Shown here: piece by piece, positions 13,352 to 20,442 of the stretch
How positions within the stretch are numbered: the stretch's first letter is position 1
How the letters are laid out: each line of letters begins with the position of its first letter
DNA from: UBA12078 sp964556955
GTDB lineage: Bacteria > Patescibacteriota > Dojkabacteria > SC72
Length of the DNA stretch: 22,376 bases
Direction of reading: 5' to 3'
NCBI GenBank assembly: GCA_964556955.1
Contig: CAZKXP010000007.1
Span: forward strand, 1 to 22,376
Translations under genes and position numbers: made by a program
The notes under the pieces: model-generated
What the model saw: the letters and a program-made list of their open reading frames with translations, nothing else
Told to the model about the DNA's origin: nothing
Databases searched by the model: none

Positions 13352-13383
13352 GCTAAAATCAAATTTTGTTTTTTGATTTTAGC
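13352..13383 (-). terminator. 12-bp hairpin spanning the stop codon of the 92-aa gene
   Basis: GCTAAAATCAAA (13352-13363) and TTTGATTTTAGC (13372-13383) are perfectly complementary with an 8-nt loop. The stem includes the TGA stop at 13359-13361. No T tract follows on the minus strand, so termination is uncertain; it may stabilise the 3' end of the transcript together with the GC-rich hairpin just beyond. Confidence 0.4.
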
Positions 13384-13637
13384 TGTTCTTCCTTTTCTGG
13401 GAAAAGAAAATCTGATTCAAGTTGCGGAAGCAATTGAATAAAATCATTTTTCAAAAATATATGACCCTGGAAACGGAATCCCAAAACACCTGGTGGGAGC
13501 AATTCTGCAAGAGAAACTGCTTTCGAAAGAATGTCTGGTGTGTGGGTTCCGCAATCAAATGGGATATTACTTTCTGAAAGTAGTGCCTCTGCTAATTCTG
13601 CAATTTCTGGGCTAAGTACAATTTTATCTGTGGCCAT
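13359..13637 (-). CDS. Small protein of unknown function (92 aa)
   Basis: No family is recognised. It is a soluble, acidic protein: an N-terminal helical region (LSPEIAELAEALLSES, residues 8-23), a single Cys in PFDCGTHTPD (27-36), a Pro/Gly turn LLPPGVLGFRFQGHIF (46-61) and a charged Lys/Glu C-terminus. The start is well supported by AGGAG seven nt before the ATG and by TATAAT at 13683-13678 further upstream. This makes it one of the few genes here with a classical Shine-Dalgarno leader. Its stop codon is embedded in a 12-bp hairpin. Confidence 0.75.
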   Translation of the reverse strand: MATDKIVLSPEIAELAEALLSESNIPFDCGTHTPDILSKAVSLAELLPPGVLGFRFQGHIFLKNDFIQLLPQLESDFLFPEKEEQLKSKNKI

Positions 13638-13677
13638 CGTTTCTCCTATGGGGTTTTCAAATTTTTAAGAACCGAGT

Positions 13678-13683
13678 ATTATA
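13678..13683 (-). promoter_or_regulatory. -10 box (TATAAT) for the 92-aa gene
   Basis: A perfect TATAAT on the minus strand, without the TG extension, lies 40 nt before the ATG at 13637. The leader contains AGGAG at 13645-13649, so this gene uses a conventional leadered, Shine-Dalgarno start. Confidence 0.5.
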
Positions 13684-13710
13684 CTACAGGGTATGTATTT
13701 TAAGCAATTG

Positions 13711-15078
13711 TTACAATTGGGAATATCTCTTCCATAGCTTGGATTCTTTAATAGCTTTCTCAATAGTTATCTTCTCGAGATTACTCTCAACCCAAATATG
13801 GGGCTTAAGACTGCTTGCTTTAACAATTGCATCTACGAGTTGCTTTCGAGTTATTTTTCTTGCAGCTTTATAGAACTCATTTGAATTCCACAATTCTCCT
13901 CTTTCAATATATGAGAATGCAATATTATCGGCAAAACTAGCTTCGTAGTTAGTGGTATGGGGGAAGATGAATGTACTTATGATATGTTCAAACCAATCCT
14001 TACCTCTTTTTGAATTAAGAAATTCTTCAAGATAGTCGTAAAGAAATTTCTCTAATTCTTCCATAAAATATTCTATCTTATGATTTTCTACTGAGAACTC
14101 TATCTCATATATGTACTGACTAAGAGTTAATCCGGCGCTTTTCCCAGTGTAAATCCCATATATTAATCCTAGCTTATCTCTTAAAATTTCTTCTCCAACT
14201 TTTTTAATTAGACTATTTAAAAGGTTGGTTGTTACTTCTTCTGTATAGTCAAAACCTTCCTTTTTTTCTATGAAATATTCCAAAAAAACGGAAGTTCCTT
14301 CCATTCTATCGTCGAGAAAACATCCTAAATCAAGTTTATTTGGTAGATTTACAGGTTGAAATGTTGAGCTTTGCCTCTCGGGGAACCTTAAACTTAAATC
14401 TTCGAGGAGTCCAAGTATTTCTTTATTGAGTTTTGATGGTGATTGTGTCGCAATGGTAACATTTTCCGTAACAAATCGAGATTTAAAAAAATTATCAAGA
14501 TCCTTTAAGGTAATCCTTTGAATGTCTCCTACCTCACCTATAACAGCATATGAGAACTCTGGTAATTCTTTCTCTTGTAAGAATTTTAATAATTGTATTG
14601 TTTTATCTTTTTCCTGTTTTGGAAGCTGAGTTTTTTCTGCTAAAACAATGTCTTTTTCGGTCTCGAAATATTTATCAAAAATATCATATGGGAATTCTAC
14701 CAGGCTCTTAATTCGCTCAATTACACGATTTGTCGCTTCCTGGTTTGCCCATCCTATCAATTGGATAGTCTTAAAATTTGTTCGACCATTAATATACATA
14801 CTTGGTCGTTTTCTTGTACCTTCTTCGAATGTATGTATTTCATCATCACTTTGGAATTTTGAATTTGGTTTAAAAAGTATATGCTCAAGAAGATGTGCTG
14901 TACCATGAGGTACTTTTTCCATATCTTCATATGATGCTCCACTTTTTATTATTACTGTTAGGCTAAAATCAATTGTGGCAGGATTCTGGATATGTATTAA
15001 TTTTACTTTATTACTAAGTTCATAGAGATACGATGTAACCTTGGTTCTTTTATTTTTGTTTTTTGTAATTAATACCAT
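13711..15078 (-). CDS. M16-family zinc metallopeptidase (insulinase/processing-peptidase-like)
   Basis: This 455 aa protein has the inverted zinc motif HLLEH (residues 62-66: His62, Glu65, His66), preceded by the family-typical PHGTA. The third ligand candidate Glu141, 75 residues after His66, sits in ETEKDIVLAEK. That is the HxxEH-X74-E spacing expected for active M16 peptidases. A second M16-like half (about 230-455) lacks a zinc motif, as usual for the C-terminal domain. There is no signal peptide, so it is probably cytoplasmic. It starts 2 nt after the stop of a membrane-anchored protein gene, implying translational coupling. The stop codon sits in the loop of a small CAATTG/CAATTG hairpin. 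Confidence 0.87.
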   Translation of the reverse strand: MVLITKNKNKRTKVTSYLYELSNKVKLIHIQNPATIDFSLTVIIKSGASYEDMEKVPHGTAHLLEHILFKPNSKFQSDDEIHTFEEGTRKRPSMYINGRTNFKTIQLIGWANQEATNRVIERIKSLVEFPYDIFDKYFETEKDIVLAEKTQLPKQEKDKTIQLLKFLQEKELPEFSYAVIGEVGDIQRITLKDLDNFFKSRFVTENVTIATQSPSKLNKEILGLLEDLSLRFPERQSSTFQPVNLPNKLDLGCFLDDRMEGTSVFLEYFIEKKEGFDYTEEVTTNLLNSLIKKVGEEILRDKLGLIYGIYTGKSAGLTLSQYIYEIEFSVENHKIEYFMEELEKFLYDYLEEFLNSKRGKDWFEHIISTFIFPHTTNYEASFADNIAFSYIERGELWNSNEFYKAARKITRKQLVDAIVKASSLKPHIWVESNLEKITIEKAIKESKLWKRYSQL

Positions 15079-15080
15079 CT

Positions 15081-15458
15081 CTACATTATCTCTAAACTAA
15101 CACCAGCCTTCTCACTAGCATTGAAAGTATCTGTATACGAATATTCTTGTATAACTGTACTACACACCCCCTCGATTGGTTCTTCTTGTACAGTAATCTG
15201 TATCCTAACCTGCTCGGGATAGCTTTCAAGCACAAGTACTTCAGTATCTACAGCATAACAAGGATTGGGCAATGTTCCAGTTACTGTATATTCCCATTGA
15301 CTATCTCCTTTGTATACATACTCCAGATTAAAATTCTCTTCAGAAATAGTTTGAGGTTGATTCACATTGTTCAGACCCTTAATAAAAAAGTAACCTACAC
15401 AACCAAACAGTAGTAACCCTATAACTACAACAGATATCCAGATAATTTGTCTTTTCAT
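15081..15458 (-). CDS. Membrane-anchored extracytoplasmic protein with paired cysteines
   Basis: The 125 aa protein has an N-terminal hydrophobic helix (residues 5-27, containing LLLFGCVG, which only loosely resembles a lipobox), a short linker, and a C-terminal beta domain of about 85 residues. It carries GTLPNPCYAVDTEV and GVCSTVIQEY. The spacing of Pro-x-Cys and a second Cys about 30 residues later is like a family of small secreted beta domains with one disulfide that I have seen only as hypothetical proteins. It is first in a two-gene unit with the M16 peptidase. TATTAA lies 6 nt before the ATG. The function is unknown. Confidence 0.72.
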   Translation of the reverse strand: MKRQIIWISVVVIGLLLFGCVGYFFIKGLNNVNQPQTISEENFNLEYVYKGDSQWEYTVTGTLPNPCYAVDTEVLVLESYPEQVRIQITVQEEPIEGVCSTVIQEYSYTDTFNASEKAGVSLEIM

Positions 15459-15579
15459 ATGTTATTAATACTTAATTAATATGTAGATACATCATACTAA
15501 ATATCCATTGGTTTTAGAAACAGGGTTGTAAAGTGTAGGTATATTGAAGTACTATATAAGATATTTCTTTTTTAATACC

Positions 15580-16062
15580 ATGTCTAATACCATACCAGAA
15601 GAATTATTACCCGAAAAAGCCCCATTTAATATCCAGATGTTGGATGAACTTTTCTTTAATAAAAAAACGAATGATATTGGGTTAACAGATAGTAGTCTTT
15701 CGGTAGAAGAACTGGAAGATTTAATCAAAATGCAGGGTGAGTTGGGGTTACTAGAACCGGAGTGTAATATTGAGCATATTGTACTTCATGCTCATCGTGA
15801 TGATAGAAGACAGACAATGTCTCTTATGTTCTTGGGGCATGAAGTACTGATCTCTGACCTCCAAATTGTACAAGATCGATTTTCGGGTATTCCTAATTTC
15901 TCGATAGAAAAATATTTCATACCAGGAAGTAATATCGCACGTGCTATCGATATCTCAGAACTGAGTGTTGGTGTATGTATAGAGAATGTCCAGTTGAGTA
16001 ATGCGTTCTACAAGATTTGGGAGTATCTTGAGAAGCATGGTAATACACATAAACAGAGTTAG
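15580..16062 (+). CDS. Hypothetical acidic protein (160 aa)
   Basis: No family is recognised. From ATG 15580 (MSNTIPEELLPEK) it is a soluble, acidic protein with a helical N-terminal half (SVEELEDLIKMQGELGLLEPE), a central HIVLHAHRDDRRQTMSLMFLG beta segment, and a C-terminal helix YKIWEYLEKHG. A TTG at 15544 would add 12 hydrophobic residues but overlaps the TATATAAG promoter-like sequence at 15553-15560, so I reject it. It is the only + strand gene in this stretch and its stop overlaps the convergent mnmA stop by 4 nt. Confidence 0.65.
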   Translation: MSNTIPEELLPEKAPFNIQMLDELFFNKKTNDIGLTDSSLSVEELEDLIKMQGELGLLEPECNIEHIVLHAHRDDRRQTMSLMFLGHEVLISDLQIVQDRFSGIPNFSIEKYFIPGSNIARAIDISELSVGVCIENVQLSNAFYKIWEYLEKHGNTHKQS

Positions 16063-17138
16063 TCTATAACTCCACCACCTACTACATAATCTCCATCATA
16101 GAATACTACAGCTTGTCCAGGAGTTATGGCTCTTTGTGGAATATCAAATATTACCTCAACCGTCCCATCATCTAAAGGTTTAATTGTTGCAGGAGCTTCC
16201 TTTGCCCCATACCTTACCTTTGCTTCTACACTCATCTCTTCTTCTAAAGTGTCTATTGATATCCAATTCAAATCTCTTGCAATTAATCTATCTTCAAAAG
16301 TATCATTATCATTGCCTACTACAACTTGATTCTTTTCGATATCTATCTCTATGACATACAAAGGGCTATTACTTGCTATTCCTAAACCCTTTCTTTGGCC
16401 TACAGTATAGTTAAATATGCCATTGTGCTTGCCTAGTACATTCCCCTCAGTATCTACGATATCTCCAGGTAAGATTTCTGAGGCGGTATGTTCTGATATG
16501 AATTTGCCATAGTCGTTGTCTTCTACGAAACATATCTCCTGGCTATCAGGTTTACTAGCTACACCTAGATCATATTTCTCTGCAATTTCTCTAATCTTCT
16601 CTTTCTCATATCCTCCTACAGGAAATATGGTTTTAGCTAGTTGTGCTTGTGTGAGATTATACAATGCATATGTTTGATCTTTAGCCTCACTAGCGGCTTT
16701 CTTTAAAAGGTATCTACCATCCTTAAACTCTATCTGTGCATAATGCCCAGTAGCTATGTAATCTAGCCCCATTGATATTGCTTTATCCAATAAGGCTTCA
16801 AATTTTACCTCTTTGTTACACACAATACATGGATTTGGAGTTCTACCTGCGGTATATTCTTTTACAAAATAGTCTATGACTTTCTCTTTAAATATATCTC
16901 TAAAGTTTAGAACGTAGTATGGGATATCTAATTTATCTGCTACTCTCCTAGCATCGTTTACTGCGGTAAGTGAACAACATCCATTTTCTCTTTCTTCTTC
17001 TTCTTTGGTTTGCCATATTTGCATTGTAGCCCCTATGACCTCGTAACCTTGTTCTTTGAGTAAGGCTGCTGATACAGAGCTATCTACTCCTCCACTCATG
17101 GCAATTAGGACTTTTTTCTTACTATTTTGTAGATTCAT
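16059..17138 (-). CDS. mnmA: tRNA-uridine 2-sulfurtransferase MnmA
   Basis: MnmA thiolates U34 of tRNA-Lys, -Glu and -Gln (s2U34), using sulfur relayed from cysteine desulfurase. Features, numbered from the alternative Met at 17156: PP-loop SGGVDSS (21-27), catalytic Cys110 in RTPNPCIVCN, GHYA (137-140), and the second catalytic Cys209 in PDSQEICFVEDNDYGKF. The C-terminal beta-barrel ends GDYVVGGGVID. I favour ATG 17138 (359 aa) because it puts the usual dozen or so residues before the PP-loop; ATG 17156 would add six. Either way it overlaps iscU. It is last in the iscS-iscU-mnmA unit, which places sulfur donor and tRNA thiolase together. Confidence 0.95.
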   Translation of the reverse strand: MNLQNSKKKVLIAMSGGVDSSVSAALLKEQGYEVIGATMQIWQTKEEEERENGCCSLTAVNDARRVADKLDIPYYVLNFRDIFKEKVIDYFVKEYTAGRTPNPCIVCNKEVKFEALLDKAISMGLDYIATGHYAQIEFKDGRYLLKKAASEAKDQTYALYNLTQAQLAKTIFPVGGYEKEKIREIAEKYDLGVASKPDSQEICFVEDNDYGKFISEHTASEILPGDIVDTEGNVLGKHNGIFNYTVGQRKGLGIASNSPLYVIEIDIEKNQVVVGNDNDTFEDRLIARDLNWISIDTLEEEMSVEAKVRYGAKEAPATIKPLDDGTVEVIFDIPQRAITPGQAVVFYDGDYVVGGGVID

Positions 17139-17505
17139 TCTTCTTTTTGTAGTCATCTATTGCAGCTTTAATAGCCTGCTCTGCTAAATTGGAACAATGC
17201 ATTTTGACTGGTGGTAAGCCATCTAATGCTTCTGCTACTGTTTTGTTTGATATCTCTAGAGCTTCTTCCAATGTCTTACCAATTATTAACTCCGTAGCCA
17301 TACTACTAGTAGCCACAGCAGCACCACATCCAAATGTTTTAAATTTAACATCTGTAATTACATTATCTTTAATCTTTAGATACATCTTCATGATATCTCC
17401 ACAAACAGGATTACCTACCTGGCCAATACCATCTGCATCAGGTATCTCTCCTACATTTCTAGGATTCATGAAATGATCCATTACCTTGTTACTGTACTCT
17501 TCCAT
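17122..17505 (-). CDS. iscU: Fe-S cluster assembly scaffold IscU
   Basis: From ATG 17505 the protein is 127 aa with the classic start MEEYSNKVMDHFMNPRNVGE. The three cluster-ligand cysteines are present: Cys35 with Asp37 in GNPVCGD, Cys60 in FGCGAA and Cys104 in HCSNLA. The LPPVK recognition motif used by HscA-type chaperones is also present (98-102). ATGs at 17553 and 17523 would lengthen it by 16 or 6 residues with no family support. It overlaps the end of iscS by 17 nt and, with my chosen mnmA start, overlaps mnmA by 17 nt too. No iscA, hscA/B, fdx or iscR is adjacent. Confidence 0.94.
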   Translation of the reverse strand: MEEYSNKVMDHFMNPRNVGEIPDADGIGQVGNPVCGDIMKMYLKIKDNVITDVKFKTFGCGAAVATSSMATELIIGKTLEEALEISNKTVAEALDGLPPVKMHCSNLAEQAIKAAIDDYKKKNESTK

Positions 17506-18682
17506 TTTGTTTAAATGATTCATATAGTGGGGACATAGCCCTAAGTTTTTCAATGATAGGGGGTAATACTTCTAAAAGATAGTCTATGTCACTATCCGTA
17601 TTCTCCTCTCCAAATGTTAATCTCAAAGATCCATGTGCTATCTCATGTGTTAATCCAATAGCTAGTAATACATGAGAGGGATCTAATGAACCAGATGTAC
17701 ATGCGGATCCACTTGATGCACAGATATTTTTCATATCTAAGGACAAGAGTATAGATTCTCCTTCTACAAATTCAAAGGATATATTTATATTCCCAGGAAG
17801 TCTTTTTTCGGGATCTCCATTTAATCTGGAATATGGTACTTTCTCCAAGATTTTCTTTGTAGCTCTATCTCTCAATTTCAAAAGCTTTTCATTGTAGCTA
17901 TTAATATTCATATCAGCTATCTCAATCGCTTTCCCAAGTCCAACAATACCGGCTACATTCTCTGTACTTGCTCGCTTGCCTCTCTCTTGCTCTCCTCCAT
18001 GTATCATGGGTGATATTCTAACGCCTTCTCGCATATACAAAACCCCTACGCCCTTTGGGCCATAAAATTTATGGGCAGAGAGCGATAGAAGATCTATATT
18101 CATGTCATTAACATTCACAGGGATATTTCCTATCGCTTGTACAGCATCTGTATGGAAATATATCCCCTTTTCTCTTGCTAATGCTCCTATCCCCTTTATG
18201 GGTTGTATTGTCCCTATCTCATTGTTTGCAAACATTACTGAAATGAGTATTGTATCGGGTCTGATGGCGCTTTCAATATCCTCTACGGTTACGATGCCGT
18301 TCTCTCTTACGGGTACATATGTTACTTCAAAACCTTGTTTTTCTAAGTATTTGCATGTGTGAAGTACTGCATGATGTTCTATATTTGTGGTTATGATATG
18401 TTTTCCTTTGTTTTGATTTGCATATGCTATTCCTTTGATTGCCCAATTATCTGATTCACTTCCTCCACTTGTGAAGAATATTTCTTTTGGTTGTGCGTTT
18501 AATGCTTTTGCTACTTTTTCTCTTGCATCCTCAATTGCTTTTCTGTTTTCTCTCCCAAGGGAATATATTGATGATGGATTACCATATTTTTCTGTAAAGT
18601 ATGGGAGCATTGTCTCTAATACCTCTGGTTTTACAGGGGTTGTTGCTGCATGGTCTAGGTATATTGTTTTGTTTAATTCCAT
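17489..18682 (-). CDS. iscS: Cysteine desulfurase IscS/NifS
   Basis: This 397 aa PLP enzyme converts cysteine to alanine and delivers persulfide sulfur to IscU (Fe-S clusters) and, via relay or directly, to MnmA. Visible residues: DHAATTP (10-16), TSGGSESDN (71-79), EHHAVL (102-107), HTDAVQ (177-182), PLP lysine Lys205 in SLSAHKFYGPKG, and the flexible catalytic loop SSGSACTSG with Cys338. It also has the RASTENVAGIVG motif. Length and motif spacing fit the group I (IscS-like) class. It is first in the operon and has a leaderless extended -10 six nt before its ATG, back-to-back with the promoter of the gene at 18749. Confidence 0.96.
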   Translation of the reverse strand: MELNKTIYLDHAATTPVKPEVLETMLPYFTEKYGNPSSIYSLGRENRKAIEDAREKVAKALNAQPKEIFFTSGGSESDNWAIKGIAYANQNKGKHIITTNIEHHAVLHTCKYLEKQGFEVTYVPVRENGIVTVEDIESAIRPDTILISVMFANNEIGTIQPIKGIGALAREKGIYFHTDAVQAIGNIPVNVNDMNIDLLSLSAHKFYGPKGVGVLYMREGVRISPMIHGGEQERGKRASTENVAGIVGLGKAIEIADMNINSYNEKLLKLRDRATKKILEKVPYSRLNGDPEKRLPGNINISFEFVEGESILLSLDMKNICASSGSACTSGSLDPSHVLLAIGLTHEIAHGSLRLTFGEENTDSDIDYLLEVLPPIIEKLRAMSPLYESFKQNGRVQ

Positions 18683-18688
18683 ATATAT

Positions 18689-18697
18689 ATTCTATCA
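18689..18697 (-). promoter_or_regulatory. Extended -10 promoter of iscS-iscU-mnmA (leaderless)
   Basis: TGATAGAAT on the minus strand is followed by ATATAT and then the iscS ATG. The expected start is at the A of the ATG. No -35 consensus occurs 16-18 nt further upstream. Confidence 0.6.
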
Positions 18698-18731
18698 TAG
18701 AGGTCAAATTTAAGGATGTATTGTATGTCTA

Positions 18732-18740
18732 TGGTAGAAT
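18732..18740 (+). promoter_or_regulatory. Extended -10 promoter of the gene at 18749 (leaderless)
   Basis: TGGTAGAAT is followed by 8 nt and ATG 18749. It diverges from the iscS promoter, with only 34 bp between the two TG motifs. Confidence 0.55.
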
Positions 18741-18748
18741 GTATATAT

Positions 18749-18795
18749 ATGGGAGTAGAAATAAATGAACTAGAGACTCCTGCCCTACTTCTAGA
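18749..18795 (+). CDS. 5' fragment, possible alanine-racemase-fold / D-threonine aldolase-like protein
   Basis: Only 15 codons are readable before the N gap: MGVEINELETPALLL. The ELETPALLL start closely resembles the N-terminus of fold-type III PLP enzymes (D-threonine aldolase / D-serine dehydratase-like, usual form L.TPALLLD). I use ATG 18749 rather than the in-frame ATG at 18716 because the -10 TGGTAGAAT lies between them. With so little sequence the family call is tentative. Confidence 0.35.
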
Positions 18796-18895
18796 NNNNN
18801 NNNNNNNNNNNNNNNNNNNNNNNNNNNNNNNNNNNNNNNNNNNNNNNNNNNNNNNNNNNNNNNNNNNNNNNNNNNNNNNNNNNNNNNNNNNNNNN
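18796..18895. other. Assembly gap (100 N)
   Basis: Exactly 100 undetermined bases, the conventional filler for a scaffold gap of unknown length. The reading frame that appears to continue across it is not evidence that the two flanks belong to one gene. Confidence 0.97.
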
Positions 18896-19024
18896 GCAGG
18901 ATGTAGGAATCTTGTTTGGATTAATGGAGATATAGAAAAATTACCATTAGAGATACGTGAGAATCCAGATATCCATATATGGTGTGTAGATAGTATTAAG
19001 GATTTACTTAAACCTATATCCTAA
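18896..19024 (+). CDS. 3' fragment of an unidentified gene
   Basis: The last 42 codons before the TAA read as AGCRNLVWINGDIEKLPL and end HIWCVDSIKDLLKPIS. It is open in one frame, with ordinary composition. I do not recognise it, and it may or may not be the end of the gene starting at 18749. The FAD dehydrogenase follows after 67 bp. Confidence 0.5.
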   Translation, partial: AGCRNLVWINGDIEKLPLEIRENPDIHIWCVDSIKDLLKPIS

Positions 19025-19058
19025 AAATTATTGCATTCCATTTCTATATCCATATAGG

Positions 19059-19064
19059 TATAAT
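19059..19064 (+). promoter_or_regulatory. -10 box (TATAAT) for the FAD dehydrogenase gene
   Basis: A perfect TATAAT without TG extension lies 27 nt before ATG 19092, so the leader would be about 20 nt. No -35 consensus or Shine-Dalgarno is evident. Confidence 0.45.
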
Positions 19065-19091
19065 ATCTAGTAACCTAACCATATTCATTCC

Positions 19092-20426
19092 ATGAACAAA
19101 TATGACGTAGTTATCGTTGGTGCAGGACCTGCTGGTCTATTTGCTTGCTATGAACTCCTCCAAAAACACAAATCTCTAAAAATTGCCCTAATAGATATGG
19201 GAAATATGATTGAGAATAGAAAACCCAATGAGGTAATGTCCGGTATAGGAGGAGCAGGAACATTCTCGGATGGTAAACTCCATTTTACAGCCTATCTCTC
19301 TCACGAAAAAGCCTTCCATATTATCTCCCAGTATGAATATCAAAAAATATTGGATTATGTGGATGAGGTTTTTACCAAGTTTGGTGTAGATGCAAAATAT
19401 TTTCCCAAACAGACCAAAGAATATGATGAGCTAATTGATGAAGCTACAAGAAATGACATTGCTTTAGTAGTAAGAAAAGCTAGACATGTAGGCACAGATA
19501 AATTAACAGAGGTAGTAGCAAAATTTGAGAAATATCTTTTAGAAAAAGGTGTTGAAATAATGGATAAAACTGAGGTAACAGATGTCATAGTAAGGAAGAA
19601 TTCTGTCTCTGGAGTTTTAACCAAAGAAGGTAAAAAAATATATGGAGAGAAAGTACTACTAGCACCAGGAAGGGTAAAGGCAGATTGGTTGCAGAAGTTG
19701 ATAAATAGATACGATATTGAGTATATATATGACAAAGTTGAAGTAGGTGTAAGAGTAGAATTCCCTGCACCAATAATGAAGAAGCAATCAGAAATCCTGT
19801 ATGAGACTGTCTACAAGATACGAACCAAAACATACCATGATATTATTCGTACCTTCTGTAGTTGTCCAAATGGAGAAGTTGCTACTGAAAACTATGATGG
19901 CTATGTGTGTGTTAATGGACATTCAAAATCTGATCACAAATCTAAAAATTCTAATTTCGCCTTTGTATGTGAAGTTAATCTTACAGAACCTGTTGAAAAT
20001 TCCATAGCATATGCTAAATCCATTGCAGAGGTGGCTTCTACAATAGGGGGTGGGAAGCCGATATTACAATCTTTGGAGGATTTAAGATGTGGGAGAAGAA
20101 GTACTTGGAGTAGATTAGCTAAGTCTTTTGTAGAACCTTCTTTAAAGGATGTAACTCCTGGGGATATAGCCATGGCTCTTCCCTACAGAATTGTTAAAAA
20201 CATTGAGGAAGGATTGGAGATACTTGATAAGGTAATGCCAGGTATCTATTCAGGATCAACCCTTCTTTATGCTCCTGAAGTTAAGTTTAGATCTTCTAAA
20301 GTGAGTACAGACACAAATCTACAGACATCTCTCAAGGGATTGTATGTGGCAGGAGATGCTGCAGGGATATCCGGGTCCATAACTGGGGCTGCTGTTACGG
20401 GAGTTATGTTTGCTAGAGGTATTTAA
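19092..20426 (+). CDS. FAD-dependent dehydrogenase (COG2509-like)
   Basis: The 444 aa flavoprotein has the N-terminal dinucleotide-binding motif VVIVGAGPAGLFACYEL (6-22), GGAGTFSDGKLHF (53-65), the family-typical FCSCPNGEV (residues ~255-263) and a C-terminal FAD-binding segment GLYVAGDAAGISGSITGAAVTG. These match the uncharacterised FAD-dependent dehydrogenase group COG2509, whose substrate is unknown. The protein ends soon after the last FAD motif (MFARGI), slightly shorter than many relatives. It is 16 nt upstream of the adenylosuccinate synthetase start, so the two are probably cotranscribed, though no metabolic link is obvious. Confidence 0.87.
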   Translation: MNKYDVVIVGAGPAGLFACYELLQKHKSLKIALIDMGNMIENRKPNEVMSGIGGAGTFSDGKLHFTAYLSHEKAFHIISQYEYQKILDYVDEVFTKFGVDAKYFPKQTKEYDELIDEATRNDIALVVRKARHVGTDKLTEVVAKFEKYLLEKGVEIMDKTEVTDVIVRKNSVSGVLTKEGKKIYGEKVLLAPGRVKADWLQKLINRYDIEYIYDKVEVGVRVEFPAPIMKKQSEILYETVYKIRTKTYHDIIRTFCSCPNGEVATENYDGYVCVNGHSKSDHKSKNSNFAFVCEVNLTEPVENSIAYAKSIAEVASTIGGGKPILQSLEDLRCGRRSTWSRLAKSFVEPSLKDVTPGDIAMALPYRIVKNIEEGLEILDKVMPGIYSGSTLLYAPEVKFRSSKVSTDTNLQTSLKGLYVAGDAAGISGSITGAAVTGVMFARGI

Positions 20427-20442
20427 TTTTACATTTCTAAAA

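Noticed and set aside
19355..19735. 126-codon minus strand ORF inside the FAD dehydrogenase gene
   Set aside because: It is opposite a gene with intact flavoprotein motifs on both sides; no independent support.
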